Part shown: positions 4,629-5,296 of the stretch, in pieces
Layout of the letters: every line of letters begins with the position of its first letter
Position numbering within the stretch: position 1 is the stretch's first letter
From: Acidobacteriota bacterium
GTDB lineage: Bacteria > Acidobacteriota > UBA4820 > DSQY01
NCBI GenBank assembly: GCA_021814355.1
Contig: JAKAIJ010000188.1
Location: 1-5,296 of the forward strand
Length of the DNA stretch: 5,296 nucleotides
Direction of reading: 5' to 3'
Made by a program: the position numbers and the translations under genes
The notes under the pieces: generated by a model
What the model saw: the letters and a program-made list of their open reading frames with translations, nothing else
Databases searched by the model: none
What the model was told of the DNA's origin: nothing

Positions 4629-5296
4629 GGCGCGCGATGGCCGGGGATGGCCTTCCGGTGCCCGCCGAGGAACCCGCCCGCCGGGGCCACCGCGCCTTCC
4701 TCCTCCTCTTCCTCGCCGCCTCTGCCGCCGCCGTGGTCTCCCTCCAGCGCCAGGTGGACCCGGACCTCTTCTGGCACCTGCGGGGCGGCCTGGATATCCT
4801 CCGGAGCGAAAGGATCGTCCTCCCAGAGTCCTGGAACTATCTGTTCGAGGGCCGCCCCTGGGTCAACCAGCAGTGGGCCACGGAGGTGCTCTTCTATTCG
4901 GCCTTCCGCTGGGGCGGCTACGGAGGGCTTCTGGTCCTTAAGGGGCTCCTCGCCTGCGCCATGGTCCTCTTCGCGCTGGCCGCGCTTCGGGGGCGGTCCC
5001 TTGCCGTGCGGTTCCTCTGCGCCGGAGTCTTCGTGGGGACGACGCTCCACTACTTCATCTTCCGGACCCACCTCATGTCTCTTCTCTGCACGGCGGTGCT
5101 GGTGTTCCTGCTGGAACGGCGCGGGGCCCGGGACCGGCTCCCGTGGGTGCTGCTCCTCTTCGCCCTCTGGGCCAACTTGCACGCCCTCTTCGGCCTGGGG
5201 CTCCTGATCCTGGGGCTCTGGGTCGTGGTGCGCTGGCTCCAGGGGCGCGGCCGGTTCAACGCGGAGGTTCTCTGGGACGCGGCCTCCGTCCCGCTG
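4625..5296 (+). CDS. GT-C-like polytopic membrane protein (partial, 3' end missing)
   Basis: The 224 codons visible have no stop; the gene runs off the right edge. After a short cytoplasmic, Arg-rich start comes membrane segment 1 (about 24-40), then the motif D45-P-D47-LFWHLRGG, then GRPWVNQQWATE (76-87), a segment at about 100-120, FRTHLMSLL (146-154), LLERRG, and a WANLHALFGLGLL segment (182-194). This order (Asp-x-Asp after the first membrane helix, GRPWVN..W, RPH/Q-like, WANLH) is what I know from a widespread, uncharacterised bacterial membrane protein family of roughly 450-600 residues with GT-C-glycosyltransferase-like organisation. GT-C enzymes use polyprenyl-phosphate sugars outside the membrane and typically carry acidic residues in the first external loop. 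The usual RPH or RPQ is RTH here. Its start is the GTG within GTGA; an ATG at 4637 (four codons in) is the alternative. A 561-bp open frame at 4647-5207 in another frame is a shadow. Substrate and product are unknown. Confidence 0.87.
   Translation, partial: MRRAMAGDGLPVPAEEPARRGHRAFLLLFLAASAAAVVSLQRQVDPDLFWHLRGGLDILRSERIVLPESWNYLFEGRPWVNQQWATEVLFYSAFRWGGYGGLLVLKGLLACAMVLFALAALRGRSLAVRFLCAGVFVGTTLHYFIFRTHLMSLLCTAVLVFLLERRGARDRLPWVLLLFALWANLHALFGLGLLILGLWVVVRWLQGRGRFNAEVLWDAASVPL

Noticed and set aside
4647..5207. A 186-codon plus-strand frame near the right edge
   Set aside because: The translation is Ser/Pro/Arg-rich and featureless. Another frame of the same DNA gives a coherent membrane protein with family motifs and remains open to the window edge.

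Overview
The window is G+C-rich bacterial DNA, roughly two-thirds G+C by eye, with strong G/C preference at third codon positions. It holds five protein genes. Three lie on the minus strand (368-2800) and two on the plus strand (2898 to the right edge), and they diverge from the 97-bp gap at 2801-2897. The source is probably a Gram-negative bacterium. The secreted fibronectin-type-III-like proteins, and a small exported protein of a style I associate with Acidobacteriota, make that phylum a reasonable but unproven guess. There are no rRNA or tRNA genes, CRISPR arrays, transposases or phage genes.

Left part (1-367): about 300 bp without a convincing gene. It contains a perfect 14-bp inverted repeat (62-75 and 145-158), a possible leftward promoter, and a very strong intrinsic terminator (313-346) with a UUCG loop that ends the minus-strand unit.

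Minus-strand unit (2800 to 368, read leftward): a single-pass membrane protein with an extracytoplasmic fibronectin-III-like domain; then a small exported protein built from two 85-residue repeats, part of which is identical at DNA level over 75 bp; then a 411-residue exported protein with two fibronectin-III-like modules and a cysteine cluster. The last two genes are 18 bp apart and almost certainly co-transcribed. The products look like envelope or secreted surface proteins of unknown function.

Plus-strand unit (2898 onward): a 576-residue polytopic membrane protein with a soluble domain and C-terminal TPR repeats. Its stop codon overlaps the GTG start (GTGA) of a second polytopic membrane protein that runs off the window. 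The second protein carries the hallmarks of a widespread, uncharacterised GT-C-glycosyltransferase-like family: an Asp-x-Asp loop after the first membrane segment, a GRPWVN..W motif and a WANLH motif. The first protein appears to be a divergent relative that has lost the catalytic-looking acidic motif but gained TPRs. This translationally coupled pair, possibly one catalytic-like and one non-catalytic TPR-bearing partner, is the most interesting thing here. It may be an envelope glycosylation system, but that is inference.
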